A DNA stretch of 59,614 nt from Candidatus Aenigmatarchaeota archaeon (GTDB lineage: Archaea; Aenigmatarchaeota; Aenigmatarchaeia; QMZS01): positions 1-59,614 of the forward strand of contig JAFGCN010000003.1 in assembly GCA_016932615.1 (NCBI GenBank), given 5' to 3'. The translations under genes and the position numbers were made by a program. Shown one piece after another: positions 43,734 to 51,764 of the stretch; positions within the stretch are counted from its first letter, which is position 1, and each line of letters starts with the position of its first letter. The notes beneath the pieces are model-generated. The model ran no database searches. It saw only the letters and a program-made list of their open reading frames with translations, and was not told the DNA's origin.

Positions 43734-44333
43734 ATGGACGGTGATGTTGGAATGGTGATTGAGCTTAAGGGAGATTTTAAGGCCTACGAAGGCCCCTGGG
43801 AGGATATTTCAGACCTTTCCAGGTATTCAAAAAGGGCGCTTCGGGAGTTTGCTCCCAAGACAGGTTTGAGGGATAGAATTGCAAGGAGGGTTGCCGGCTA
43901 TGACGGTTCGCTTAGCAGTGAATTTTTAAGAGGCCTTGAAGTTCCAAAAAGAGGCCAGAGTTTTGAGGATTACAGGGCTTCATATTTCATAGATAAAGAC
44001 ATACCCTTAGGAATTAAGCAGTTCTCTTCGGTTCGGGATTCAGGCGCAAGCCTTTCCTGGGGGAGTGTATTGTCCTATGGAGAAATGGTGGAGATTATGG
44101 CTACCCAAATGAACGTGTTGCAGAATGGGGGTCGTGCTTCAGAGTTTCTTGAGCTAAACCCTGCAGATGCTTTTGTAAGCACTCTACAATTGAAAGAGGA
44201 TTCTTTGAGCATGGGTCTTAGTGGGACAGGCCCCTACAAAAAAACAGCCCTTGAAGTAGGGCACAAGATAGAAGAAAAAGCACGTGACCTGGATATGCGT
44301 ATTTTCAAGAGCCGGAAGCAGTATGGCTATTAG
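43734..44333 (+). CDS. Array family member 1, unknown function
   Basis: 199 residues, probably cotranscribed with the SPFH gene (5-base gap). It shares with the genes at 44445, 45529 and 46106 an N-terminal YxGxWExxSxLxR motif, a middle 'xxVPKRxxSFxDY' segment, and a C-terminal G-x-G-x-Y-x-x-T-A-x-x-V-x-x-I motif followed by a basic helix. LRDRIARRVAGY is nearly identical in member 2. No membrane segment or known domain. I recognise no described family. Confidence 0.65.
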   Translation: MDGDVGMVIELKGDFKAYEGPWEDISDLSRYSKRALREFAPKTGLRDRIARRVAGYDGSLSSEFLRGLEVPKRGQSFEDYRASYFIDKDIPLGIKQFSSVRDSGASLSWGSVLSYGEMVEIMATQMNVLQNGGRASEFLELNPADAFVSTLQLKEDSLSMGLSGTGPYKKTALEVGHKIEEKARDLDMRIFKSRKQYGY

Positions 44334-44343
44334 GAATTAGAGT

Positions 44344-44439
44344 ATGTCAGAAGCAAAAAATATGGGGGCACATTTGGGCGAACTTGAAATGTACAAGGCG
44401 CCACATTATCTTTGGGAACAGGTTAAGGTCTTAGAGTAA
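44344..44439 (+). pseudogene. Truncated array family member, 31 codons
   Basis: A short frame ATG 44344 to TAA 44437-44439 reads a polar start, then LEMYKAPHYLWEQVKVLE. It aligns with the family's YxGxWExxSxL start and then stops. It lies between members 1 and 2 in the same orientation, so it looks like a remnant of an extra copy, though a real 31-residue peptide cannot be excluded. Confidence 0.5.
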
Positions 44440-44444
44440 GCATT

Positions 44445-45014
44445 ATGGGGACAATCTTTAGTGGTTCGTACGGGGGTTCTTGGGAGGAGGTTTCAGAGCT
44501 CCCCAGAACTGCAAGTGGCGCCTTTAAGGAAATTACTCCTGGGACGAAATTAAGGGACAGGATTGCCAGAAAAGTTGCTGGTTATGAGTGTGCGCCCAGT
44601 TGGGCCTTTCAGGAAGGAATCGTCTATCCGGGTACAGACCAGAGCTTTAAGGCATATTCCATGTGTATGCCAAGGGTTGATGGCGGTACCATGGCAGGCC
44701 TTATCGTTAGCTTGACTCATCCAGGATTTGTACCAGCAAGAGGGCACTATTATATTGAGGGAGACTTGCCAAGTGTTTTTAATTTTTCCGTAATCAGGAA
44801 TGAGCCAAAACACCCTTTCCTATCAAGACCTTTCGGCTGTAGCCCCGGAGATACCTTACTGTACTCCCACAATATTGGCGAGGGTTTTTGCAACCTTCGG
44901 CTTATGGGAACCGGACCGTATGAAGAAACCGTTCGTAAGGTGGGCAGTTCGATAGCAGCAAAAGCAAGAGATTTGAGGTTGGATGACCTGGATGAGATAC
45001 CCCATCTGGGCTAA
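44445..45014 (+). CDS. Array family member 2, unknown function
   Basis: 189 residues. Starts MGTIFSGSYGGSWEEVSELPR, then LRDRIARKVAGYE as in member 1, SFKAY in the middle and GTGPYEETVRKVGSSIAAKA near the end. More cysteines than the others (five to six). No known domain; same strand as member 1 and six bases after the truncated copy. Confidence 0.65.
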   Translation: MGTIFSGSYGGSWEEVSELPRTASGAFKEITPGTKLRDRIARKVAGYECAPSWAFQEGIVYPGTDQSFKAYSMCMPRVDGGTMAGLIVSLTHPGFVPARGHYYIEGDLPSVFNFSVIRNEPKHPFLSRPFGCSPGDTLLYSHNIGEGFCNLRLMGTGPYEETVRKVGSSIAAKARDLRLDDLDEIPHLG

Positions 45015-45016
45015 TT

Positions 45017-45454
45017 TTAGGTCCTATTAATCACCGGCTTACTCCTGTAAGCTTTATAGTGTGGGTCTGGCTTTTTTGGGTCAAGTGGTTCCCAGATAAG
45101 TTTATAAGTTCCGCCGCTGGTTGTCAGGGTGGCTTCTTCAAACAGGAATCCTCTCTTGTCTTCAGGTATTGTGGTGTGCTTTAAGGGCACCACACCAATG
45201 CTTTCAACTTTTACTCCGGCCAGCTCTCCCAGTCCTTTTATGGGGGGTTCTTTTGGCGAGTAGGCGCTTGAAACATAGAAGCCATCAGCTGAACCCGGCA
45301 GTATTTCTGGTAGATTTGGGCATCTAAGGTAAAGTGAGGGGTTTTCATTGCCCTCTAGAATAAATCCGTGGTGGCTTTCGGTTGCGCCTACAATTCTTCC
45401 CACAAGTTCTTCTGGAATTTTGACATTACCCCATGAAATGCTTCGATATACCAT
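45017..45454 (-). CDS. Hypothetical protein
   Basis: 145 residues on the opposite strand inside the paralogue array; two bases separate its stop from member 2's stop. Beta-rich, soluble, with Pro- and Gly-rich loops; shares no motif with the array family. An AT-rich region with TATAAATATT-like sequence lies upstream at about 45465-45480. Confidence 0.55.
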   Translation of the reverse strand: MVYRSISWGNVKIPEELVGRIVGATESHHGFILEGNENPSLYLRCPNLPEILPGSADGFYVSSAYSPKEPPIKGLGELAGVKVESIGVVPLKHTTIPEDKRGFLFEEATLTTSGGTYKLIWEPLDPKKPDPHYKAYRSKPVINRT

Positions 45455-45528
45455 AAAGATAGTCTCTAAAATATTTATAACTTTGGGGTGGTTTATATCA
45501 TATTAATCGGCTTTATTAGCGTTTGGTG

Positions 45529-46077
45529 ATGTCATTTATGTTTGAGAAGAAACAAGAATTCTGGGGGACAGGCCTTGAGTGCAGGTTTGGAGGTGACTGG
45601 CAAAAGATGGCAACTTTGAGCAGAATAACTTATAATCAATTGGTCAAGGTGCTTCCCAGGATTCCCACCTACAGCGTTATTCATCCTGAACTGCTCCCGG
45701 GAAAGGTTGGTTCGCCAAGCTTCTTTCTTGAGGGCTACCTTGTACCCAAACGCGAGGAGAGTTTCAGTGATTATCAGGAACGCGCTGCAAATAACGGTCT
45801 GACTACTAGGGATGGTGTGGTCAGGTATATTGACTGCGCCTTTCACACAAACACCCGATTTCCTGCTTTGAAGTCTCGCCTTGGCAAGCCACCTATGGAC
45901 CATTTTTCCTTTCAGTCGGGCATCGGACCGGATAGGTTTGAGCTTAAGATAGAAGGGCTTGGAAATTACGCCCTGCCCGCAGGCCAGGTTGCTTCTGTTG
46001 TTATGAATAATGCCGAATTTGACCCTGGTGTCAAAATAACCTATTTGCGCCCTTCAGAAATGGCTCTTTTTTGCTGA
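45529..46077 (+). CDS. Array family member 3, unknown function
   Basis: 182 residues from the ATG at 45529 (TATA-like TATATTAATC about 25 bases upstream; the in-frame TTG at 45523 is rejected). FGGDWQKMATLSR, LVPKREESFSDYQ and GLGNYALPAGQVASVVM place it in the same family as the genes at 43734, 44445 and 46106. The middle differs, and a C-terminal basic helix is missing. No known domain. Confidence 0.6.
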   Translation: MSFMFEKKQEFWGTGLECRFGGDWQKMATLSRITYNQLVKVLPRIPTYSVIHPELLPGKVGSPSFFLEGYLVPKREESFSDYQERAANNGLTTRDGVVRYIDCAFHTNTRFPALKSRLGKPPMDHFSFQSGIGPDRFELKIEGLGNYALPAGQVASVVMNNAEFDPGVKITYLRPSEMALFC

Positions 46078-46105
46078 AATTTATTAATTCTTAGTGGTTA
46101 TTTTT

Positions 46106-46672
46106 ATGGCAGGAATAGGTTCGGGAAAAGTAGGATTGCTTGCCTACAGGGGCTATTGGGAGAATGTTTCTGGTCTCGCAAGAGAGACTCGAGGTATTTT
46201 GGATAAGTATCGGAATGAAATGCCCCGGTATAGTATACAGAGTTCCAACTTTGGGCATCCATTTGTGATTGCGGCTGGCTTAAGTGAGAAAAATAAGGTA
46301 CCATTCCTTAAAGATTTAAGGGTGCCAGAAGAGGAGCAGAGTTTTAAGGTTTACTGTCTAAGTCTGGGTTTTGATCCGCCCAAGGGATCCAAGGGTGGGC
46401 TGACACAAGTAGACACTGGTGGAAATATTGAAGCCCTACTTGGTGGTTTTAAAGAGGTGGGAGAAGATGTAACTGTAGACCTGATGCGGGTTGGTCTTAG
46501 ATTGAGTCCAAAGCTCTATGAGACACTTCTTATTGGTTTTGGCAATTACGAATCGACCGCAGAAAAAATCGCTTCCGAAATTCTTGATGCAGCAAAAGAA
46601 AGGAATATGGAGCCACTTAAGATGAAGCGGTCTGGTGGGATTGGTCGGACACTGAGAGGTCTTTTTAATTGA
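46106..46672 (+). CDS. Array family member 4, unknown function
   Basis: 188 residues from the ATG at 46106; TATA-like TTTATTAATT at 46080-46089. YRGYWENVSGLAR, RVPEEEQSFKVYC and GFGNYESTAEKIASEILDAA carry the three family motifs. It has a basic C-terminus. The next gene's longest frame overlaps its stop, but that gene probably starts at 46711. Confidence 0.65.
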   Translation: MAGIGSGKVGLLAYRGYWENVSGLARETRGILDKYRNEMPRYSIQSSNFGHPFVIAAGLSEKNKVPFLKDLRVPEEEQSFKVYCLSLGFDPPKGSKGGLTQVDTGGNIEALLGGFKEVGEDVTVDLMRVGLRLSPKLYETLLIGFGNYESTAEKIASEILDAAKERNMEPLKMKRSGGIGRTLRGLFN

Positions 46673-46710
46673 GTGTTCGAAACAAAACTATTTTTACGCC
46701 CAGGTCTATT

Positions 46711-47382
46711 ATGGCCTACAAGCTTTCACCGTCTAGCTTATCCCTGATGGAGGATTGCCCAAGGTGCTTTTGGATTCACTTCAACAGGCACAAGCAGAGG
46801 CCGCAGGGGATTTTTCCGTCTCTGCCTTCGGGAATGGACAGGATTTTGAAGGAGCATTTTGACAGGTTCATGGAGCGGGGCGAGCTTCCGCCGGAACTCC
46901 GGGAAAACGGTAGCTGCAACGGATTTCGCCTCTTTGACAATAAGGGCCTTTTAAAAGTCTGGAGAAACAATTTCCGGGGGATTTCCTGGGCTGACAGCGA
47001 GGAAAACATCCTGCACGGGGCGGTCGATAACATCATGGTTAATGGAAATAAGCTTATAGTTCTTGACTACAAGACGCGGGGCTTTCCTTTGAAGGAGGAC
47101 ACGGCAGAGCACTACCGAAACCAGCTTGACCTGTACAATTTCCTGCTCCGGAAAAACGGGTTTGAAACTGAGGACTTTGCATTCCTTCTGTTTTATGTCC
47201 CAAGGGAGGTCCTTGACAGCGGCTCAGTTGTTTTCGACACGACTCTTGTCAGGATGAATGTAAGCGTGGAAAACGCGGCAAAGATCTGGAACCGCGCGAT
47301 TTCCCTCCTTAAAGGCCCCTGCCCGGAGAATGGGGGCGAGAAGGAATGCGAGTGGTGCCGGCTTCTGGAGGTACCCGACTGA
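46711..47382 (+). CDS. RecB/Cas4-like PD-(D/E)XK nuclease
   Basis: 223 residues from the ATG at 46711 (TATA-like CTATTTTTAC 22 bases upstream). The nuclease core has HGAVDNIMV and then IVLDYKTRG, the D...DYK of the PD-(D/E)XK fold, and a QLDLYNFLL helix typical of RecB/Cas4 relatives. A Cys near the start (CPRCFW) and a C-terminal C...CEWC could bind a 4Fe-4S cluster as in Cas4. No CRISPR array or cas genes lie in the window, so a repair role is more likely. Confidence 0.75.
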   Translation: MAYKLSPSSLSLMEDCPRCFWIHFNRHKQRPQGIFPSLPSGMDRILKEHFDRFMERGELPPELRENGSCNGFRLFDNKGLLKVWRNNFRGISWADSEENILHGAVDNIMVNGNKLIVLDYKTRGFPLKEDTAEHYRNQLDLYNFLLRKNGFETEDFAFLLFYVPREVLDSGSVVFDTTLVRMNVSVENAAKIWNRAISLLKGPCPENGGEKECEWCRLLEVPD

Positions 47383-47415
47383 AGGTTAAATACTGGGGAT
47401 GAGGATAGATGAGTT

Positions 47416-47856
47416 ATGGAGAAAGCCGCGTTTGGCGCAGGATGCTTTTGGCACGCAGAGGAGGCATTTGGAAAACTTTCCGGAGTAAAAAGCACTGAAG
47501 TTGGTTATATGGGCGGCTCGAAGAGGAATCCAACTTACGAAGAAGTATGCCGGGGAAACACGGGGCATGCAGAAGTAGTTTTGGTCGAATATGACCCGAA
47601 AGAAATCACTTATAGAGCGCTTCTGGATGCATTTTGGCAAATCCATGACCCAACCCAGCTAAACCAGCAGGGGCCTGACATTGGCGCCCAGTACCGCTCG
47701 GTTATCTTTTATTACACTGAGCGCCAGAAAAAGGAGTCAAGTGAATCAAGAGACCAGAGGCAGAAGCGTATCGGAAAGAAAATTGTGACGGAAATCCGGC
47801 GGGCAAGCCATTTCTGGAGGGCTGAGGATTACCACCAGAAATACCTTGAAAAGTAA
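47416..47856 (+). CDS. msrA: Peptide-methionine (S)-S-oxide reductase
   Basis: 146 residues, somewhat short for MsrA. The active site GAGCFWHAEEAF holds the catalytic Cys, and GYMGG, NPTYEEVCRGNTGHAEVV, and the DIGAQYRS signature follow. It reduces oxidised methionine. The resolving cysteines usual near the C-terminus are missing, so it would rely on an outside reductant or on Cys in the middle segment. Confidence 0.92.
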   Translation: MEKAAFGAGCFWHAEEAFGKLSGVKSTEVGYMGGSKRNPTYEEVCRGNTGHAEVVLVEYDPKEITYRALLDAFWQIHDPTQLNQQGPDIGAQYRSVIFYYTERQKKESSESRDQRQKRIGKKIVTEIRRASHFWRAEDYHQKYLEK

Positions 47857-47964
47857 GAATCTCTTCCCTGACCCGTGTCGCCAGAAATCTTCATTTCAGG
47901 TTATATCTCTGGCAATGTATTCTCGTCTTCCGGCACCTTTCTAAGTATCTTTCGTTTGCAAGTT

Positions 47965-48381
47965 ATGGGAACAACAACGCTTAATCTAGGACCCAAAGAA
48001 GTTGAAGACAGAGTTTCGGCATACCTCGGTAGATGGGGCAATGATCGGAGAGTAGAATTTTACGACCAGACGGGCAAGTGGGCGATAATGTGCGGCACCG
48101 GGCGGACGGGTGAGGAAGGCAAAAGCGCAAGCTATCGTTTGCCTATAGAAGAGGTCAGTGGAACCTTTGCCGATGCTGTTCGACGTGCAGTAGCCCTGGA
48201 TGAGTTCTACGGAAGGCCTTTTGATGAAACCCTCTATAACGCGGGAGGAACTACAAGCGGATGGGTTAGGCCATTGGAATCCGAAGGAACTTCCTTGCTT
48301 CCGATTACTCCCAAAGAACTTAAAGCTAGGGGTGGCGAACTTGGCTTTCTTTTGCCCGAGTATGTGGCTCAGCTCGGCTAG
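47965..48381 (+). CDS. Hypothetical protein
   Basis: 138 residues from the ATG at 47965; the longer frame to 47875 has no promoter-like sequence for its start. Soluble alpha/beta, with RRVEFYDQTGKWAIMCGTG as its main strand pair and a helical C-terminus. No family recognised. TATA-like AAGTATCTTT lies about 20 bases upstream. Confidence 0.5.
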   Translation: MGTTTLNLGPKEVEDRVSAYLGRWGNDRRVEFYDQTGKWAIMCGTGRTGEEGKSASYRLPIEEVSGTFADAVRRAVALDEFYGRPFDETLYNAGGTTSGWVRPLESEGTSLLPITPKELKARGGELGFLLPEYVAQLG

Positions 48382-48482
48382 TACTATTGGCAGTTTTTGT
48401 TTGTGTTTTTATGTTGATTTTGGCTTGATTGCTCTGTGAAATCGCCCTCTGGCTTCCAAAACCCGCTTTTTTAGCCCTTTTC

Positions 48483-48501
48483 CCAGGAATGCCTTTCCTG
48501 G
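48483..48501. terminator. Hairpin upstream of eL39
   Basis: CCAGGAA-TGCCT-TTCCTGG is a perfect 7-base stem with 5-base loop. It lies between the gene ending at 48381 and the eL39 promoter, so it could be a 3'-end or processing structure. No T-run follows directly. Confidence 0.35.
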
Positions 48502-48534
48502 CAGGGGCTATTTATTTTTAAAAGAAAGGGTTTT

Positions 48535-48699
48535 ATGGCAACCAAAAAACCTTTGTCCAAGAAACTAAAGCTTATAGCAGTCGCAAAGAAGCCGGCTCCA
48601 CGGTGGTGCGACATAAAGAGATTTGGCTTAAAAAGAGCAAGAGGAAGGAGGATAAGGGCTAACGTCAAGAACTGGAGGCGTGACAAGTACAAGATTTAG
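48535..48699 (+). CDS. rpl39e: Ribosomal protein eL39
   Basis: 54 residues, very basic. It begins MATKKPLSKKLKLIAVAKK, has a Trp (RW) where eL39 has AW, and ends with the NVKNWRRDKYKI segment that matches the family's RHWRRSKLK. It lines part of the large-subunit exit tunnel. A GCTATTTATTTTT box (about 48508-48520) precedes the ATG by about 20 bases. The usual eL31 and aIF6 neighbours are not next to it. Confidence 0.88.
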   Translation: MATKKPLSKKLKLIAVAKKPAPRWCDIKRFGLKRARGRRIRANVKNWRRDKYKI

Positions 48700-48732
48700 A
48701 TTTCCTGCCATTTTCCGTACGGTTTTGAATAT

Positions 48733-49158
48733 ATGGTTCACTATTTAGCTTATCTTACTGGCATGATTGTAAACAGTTTGGTTCTGAAAAATGGGCACGC
48801 TCCAAAGAGACTTTCCTGGATGGATTCAAGAGATGACTGGCAGTATATTGAGATAAGGGGCGGCCAAAATAGGTATCAGGGGCAAAAAGAGTTGATGGAA
48901 TATGTTGTGGAAGTTTTTGGCAAGCTTAGGCCGAAAGCCCAGGTAAGGTGCGATTGCAGTGACGGCTGCCACTTGGAGAACCGGTCAAACCCAATTTCCC
49001 CAATCCCATACTTTTCAGTGGAGGCCTGTGGCGAAAATGGCCTCCTGCTCGTGCCGGAAAATCCCAGAAAGGGTCTTCTCCGCTATATTTCGCGAAGGTT
49101 TGCAGAGGCGGTTTTGACTGATTATCCTCAGGTCATTCCGGAAAGGGCAAGGGCTTAA
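48733..49158 (+). CDS. Hypothetical protein with Cys-rich centre
   Basis: 141 residues in the longest reading; TATA-like CTATTTAG (48742-48749) suggests the ATG at 48763 may be the true start (131 residues). A CDCSDGC cluster near the middle may bind metal. C-terminal helix rich in Arg. No family recognised. Confidence 0.5.
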   Translation: MVHYLAYLTGMIVNSLVLKNGHAPKRLSWMDSRDDWQYIEIRGGQNRYQGQKELMEYVVEVFGKLRPKAQVRCDCSDGCHLENRSNPISPIPYFSVEACGENGLLLVPENPRKGLLRYISRRFAEAVLTDYPQVIPERARA

Positions 49159-49254
49159 ATATTTTCCCAAGATATATGAATGGAATTGGACAGAATATCC
49201 GGGATTAGCGCATTTTTCAAGAGCGGCTTTTTTGTCTGGTTTTTTTAGGAGAAG

Positions 49255-49282
49255 GTAACTTCTTCTAACCTAAGAAAGTTAC
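49255..49282 (+). promoter_or_regulatory. Hairpin immediately before the start codon of 49284
   Basis: GTAACTTCTT (49255-49264) pairs with AAGAAAGTTAC (49272-49282), with one bulged A and a 7-base loop, ending one base before the ATG. In an RNA leader it would sequester the start; as DNA it would be an operator. The preceding TTTTTTTAGGAG could be a ribosome site or promoter element. Confidence 0.4.
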
Positions 49283-49283
49283 T

Positions 49284-49916
49284 ATGAAATGCAGCGACAT
49301 ATCTTCGGGTATCTACGTCAAAAATGAGCGGAGCGGAGTTATTCTCCCGAAAGAGGGCTTGAGGTGCAGCGGAAAACCAATAGCGGGGCTTAAGGAAGGG
49401 CTTAAGGACATGTATGTGGGGCTCGGCTTTTCACACCCTACTGACGGAAAAACTCTCCAGAGAATCCTTTACCAGACCGCAGGCGATTATGGCATGCACC
49501 TGGTCGAAAAGGACCGGAAAGAAGGCCTCAAAATTGTGCCTGTTGAGTACAGGAAAGGGGCGGCAAGGATGCCTGAAGGGGAAGACACAATAGTTGGATA
49601 CTATTCCCCCTTCGCAGACAAGCGCCTCAAGGTGCTGATGCCGGTTGGCGGATATTTTGACCCGTCCTGGACATACGCCCGGCTCTCTTTAGCACACGAG
49701 CCCTGGTACGGTTTGGAGTGGGAAGGGCCGAGGTATTCCATGTTTGGAACCGATGGCCACCTTGCAGGGACTCTTCTGGCAGTGGGCAAAAATATTGCCC
49801 GCAGGGTTGATAAACACGCAGAGATTACAGCGAGAGAGGTTTTACTGCCTATTGCGAAGCTTGACGCATTATCCTTAGGCGGGCCGGGATTCCTGGCTGA
49901 AGCAGCGGGGTTATAG
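49284..49916 (+). CDS. Hypothetical protein
   Basis: 210 residues, soluble, no family recognised. Alternating strands and helices with a GTDGHLAGTLLAVGKNIARRV segment near the C-terminus, a glycine turn plus amphipathic helix that is loosely like the end of the array family (43734-46672), though the similarity is too weak to claim homology. A hairpin lies directly before the start. Confidence 0.55.
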   Translation: MKCSDISSGIYVKNERSGVILPKEGLRCSGKPIAGLKEGLKDMYVGLGFSHPTDGKTLQRILYQTAGDYGMHLVEKDRKEGLKIVPVEYRKGAARMPEGEDTIVGYYSPFADKRLKVLMPVGGYFDPSWTYARLSLAHEPWYGLEWEGPRYSMFGTDGHLAGTLLAVGKNIARRVDKHAEITAREVLLPIAKLDALSLGGPGFLAEAAGL

Positions 49917-49973
49917 CGAGCGCCTTTTATTTTCCTTTCTTTTTGTTTTAATGAAATTCTGCTTAATTGCCTT

Positions 49974-50423
49974 ATGGCTTCTTATTTGCCCGGCAAGGCG
50001 CCGCCCGTTCTTGGCATCGAGATTTCTGAAACCCAAAACCGCCCCACTTACATGAGGACTTTTTCGCCGCTTAAGGTAACGGTCAATTTTCCAAAAGACG
50101 GCCTTGGCAGTTCCAGCGGCGGAATGGATTATATAAGAGGCGCTTTGCTTAAAGCCGTCCCAAACAGCGAAAGATGCGGAAGTTGCAGGGTTGGCGGGGA
50201 GTACATAAGAGAAAATGTAAATGGCAGTTCGACAGACCCCAGAACCAGGTTTTCCATAACAGGGACTTCTGAAGGAGACCGGGATAAGGTAATAATAACC
50301 TGTGAGCATATCCCACCTGACCTTGCTTTGCGCTACCTGGGCAGTTTTCTTGGGGGGCTCGAAACGGACCACGGCAATAAAATTCCGATAACCGGAAGGA
50401 ATCTTTTGGGCGGGAAGACTTAG
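49974..50423 (+). CDS. Hypothetical protein
   Basis: 149 residues, soluble. CGSC near the middle may be a metal or redox site, and the C-terminus is Gly-rich and basic. TATA-like GTTTTAATG (about 49945-49953) precedes the ATG by 21-29 bases. No family recognised. Confidence 0.5.
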   Translation: MASYLPGKAPPVLGIEISETQNRPTYMRTFSPLKVTVNFPKDGLGSSSGGMDYIRGALLKAVPNSERCGSCRVGGEYIRENVNGSSTDPRTRFSITGTSEGDRDKVIITCEHIPPDLALRYLGSFLGGLETDHGNKIPITGRNLLGGKT

Positions 50424-50475
50424 CTTCTGATTTGAGTCATATTTACTATCTTAAGGTATTGGCCTTAGAACATTC

Positions 50476-51714
50476 ATGAAGGACATTGTTTATTGCAAAA
50501 CCCCCGCCGAATGGCTGAGAGTCAGTGAGAATCTGGAAGACCCAGTCCACATACCCCTAAACAGGATAATAATCAACTATGAAGGGAGCGACGGTAAAGG
50601 AAGCATTTATCAGGACTTGGACCAGCTTCCTATTGTCGCAAGGCTTAATGACATAAGCCAACTGGGACTAGCTGACCGGTGTACCAAGAGCATCCAGGCC
50701 TGTGGAACCCGATATGGGCACTCAATCATATGCGCAAGCAAGATTGACCGCTTGGCCCAGATACATGACCTTGACAGGGAGCTTGGCGTTTGTGCCGGCA
50801 TGACACACGATGTCGCTACGCCACCCCGTTCAGACTCTTCTGCAGTGGGATTGTCATTAAGCGACGAAGGATGGTTCGGGTATGTTATTGACCAGTGCCC
50901 TGAGCTTGATGCCCTGCTGGACAAATATTCTGTTTCAAGGGGCGAGCTTGTCGATGCGGTTAGGGGCAGAGGCAAGAACCCGATAACGCAGCTTATCAAC
51001 CGCCCCGGCTCTCTTGATGTAGACCGCTGTAGTTATACGGCATATGACTCGCAAAATCTTGGCATGGTCCCGTGGGGCTGTATTGAGGCACAACCAGACC
51101 CTTTCAGCAGTATTGATTTGTACAATGGCGAGATTGTTTTCCTGGACCCTGATTCCGTCGCCAAGTGCCTGGACTCAAGAGTGAACTTGTTTGAGAGGTT
51201 CTATAAGAATCCCTGCCTCAGGGCCAAGGAAGCGTTTGCGGGGGAAGTGGCAAGGGAGTTGATGGACAAAGGAATAATCGACCACAAGTCGATTTTCAGA
51301 ATGGTCGATGTGGAGTACGATAAGCTGGTTTTGAAGCATGGAGGAATACTTGGAGAGCGTCTGTATCGGCTTGATGGATTTGACTCGTACGGCTCGGTTC
51401 AGGCAGGCGAAGCCGAACTCAAAGGTCACCTTCAGCAAATTACAGACCGCCCGTTTGTAATCAAGAGGCACAAGGTCTTTGACCCAGGTGTTGAGACACC
51501 AGTTGTGGTAGATGGAACGGTTATGCCCTATCGGGAATGGAACCCGGTGCATGCAGGACAGCTCAAGCGCAGAATGGGAAAGTGGGACCGCACTTTTGTT
51601 TATGGTTATGAGAACGACAAAGTCCTTGAGAGGGCAGTTGATGGTGCCAGAAGAGAGTTTGGCTTTGATGCGGCGACCCGTATGGAGGAAATGATGGAGT
51701 GCTTTGATTCCTGA
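50476..51714 (+). CDS. HD-domain phosphohydrolase, dGTPase/SAMHD1-like
   Basis: 412 residues. The metal-binding HD set is RYGHSIICASKI, then MTHDVATPPRSD about 40 residues on, and an Asp in SLDVDRCSYTAYDS, which corresponds to the 'DxxDxxxRD' segment of dGTPase/SAMHD1-like enzymes. It may therefore hydrolyse dNTPs or another nucleotide. The C-terminal 200 residues are specific to this protein. It lies convergent with the primase gene. Confidence 0.78.
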   Translation: MKDIVYCKTPAEWLRVSENLEDPVHIPLNRIIINYEGSDGKGSIYQDLDQLPIVARLNDISQLGLADRCTKSIQACGTRYGHSIICASKIDRLAQIHDLDRELGVCAGMTHDVATPPRSDSSAVGLSLSDEGWFGYVIDQCPELDALLDKYSVSRGELVDAVRGRGKNPITQLINRPGSLDVDRCSYTAYDSQNLGMVPWGCIEAQPDPFSSIDLYNGEIVFLDPDSVAKCLDSRVNLFERFYKNPCLRAKEAFAGEVARELMDKGIIDHKSIFRMVDVEYDKLVLKHGGILGERLYRLDGFDSYGSVQAGEAELKGHLQQITDRPFVIKRHKVFDPGVETPVVVDGTVMPYREWNPVHAGQLKRRMGKWDRTFVYGYENDKVLERAVDGARREFGFDAATRMEEMMECFDS

Positions 51715-51764
51715 GGCGCGTATTAAGGGCAGAATATTGAAAGGGCTTTTCTGCGGGGGAAGAG

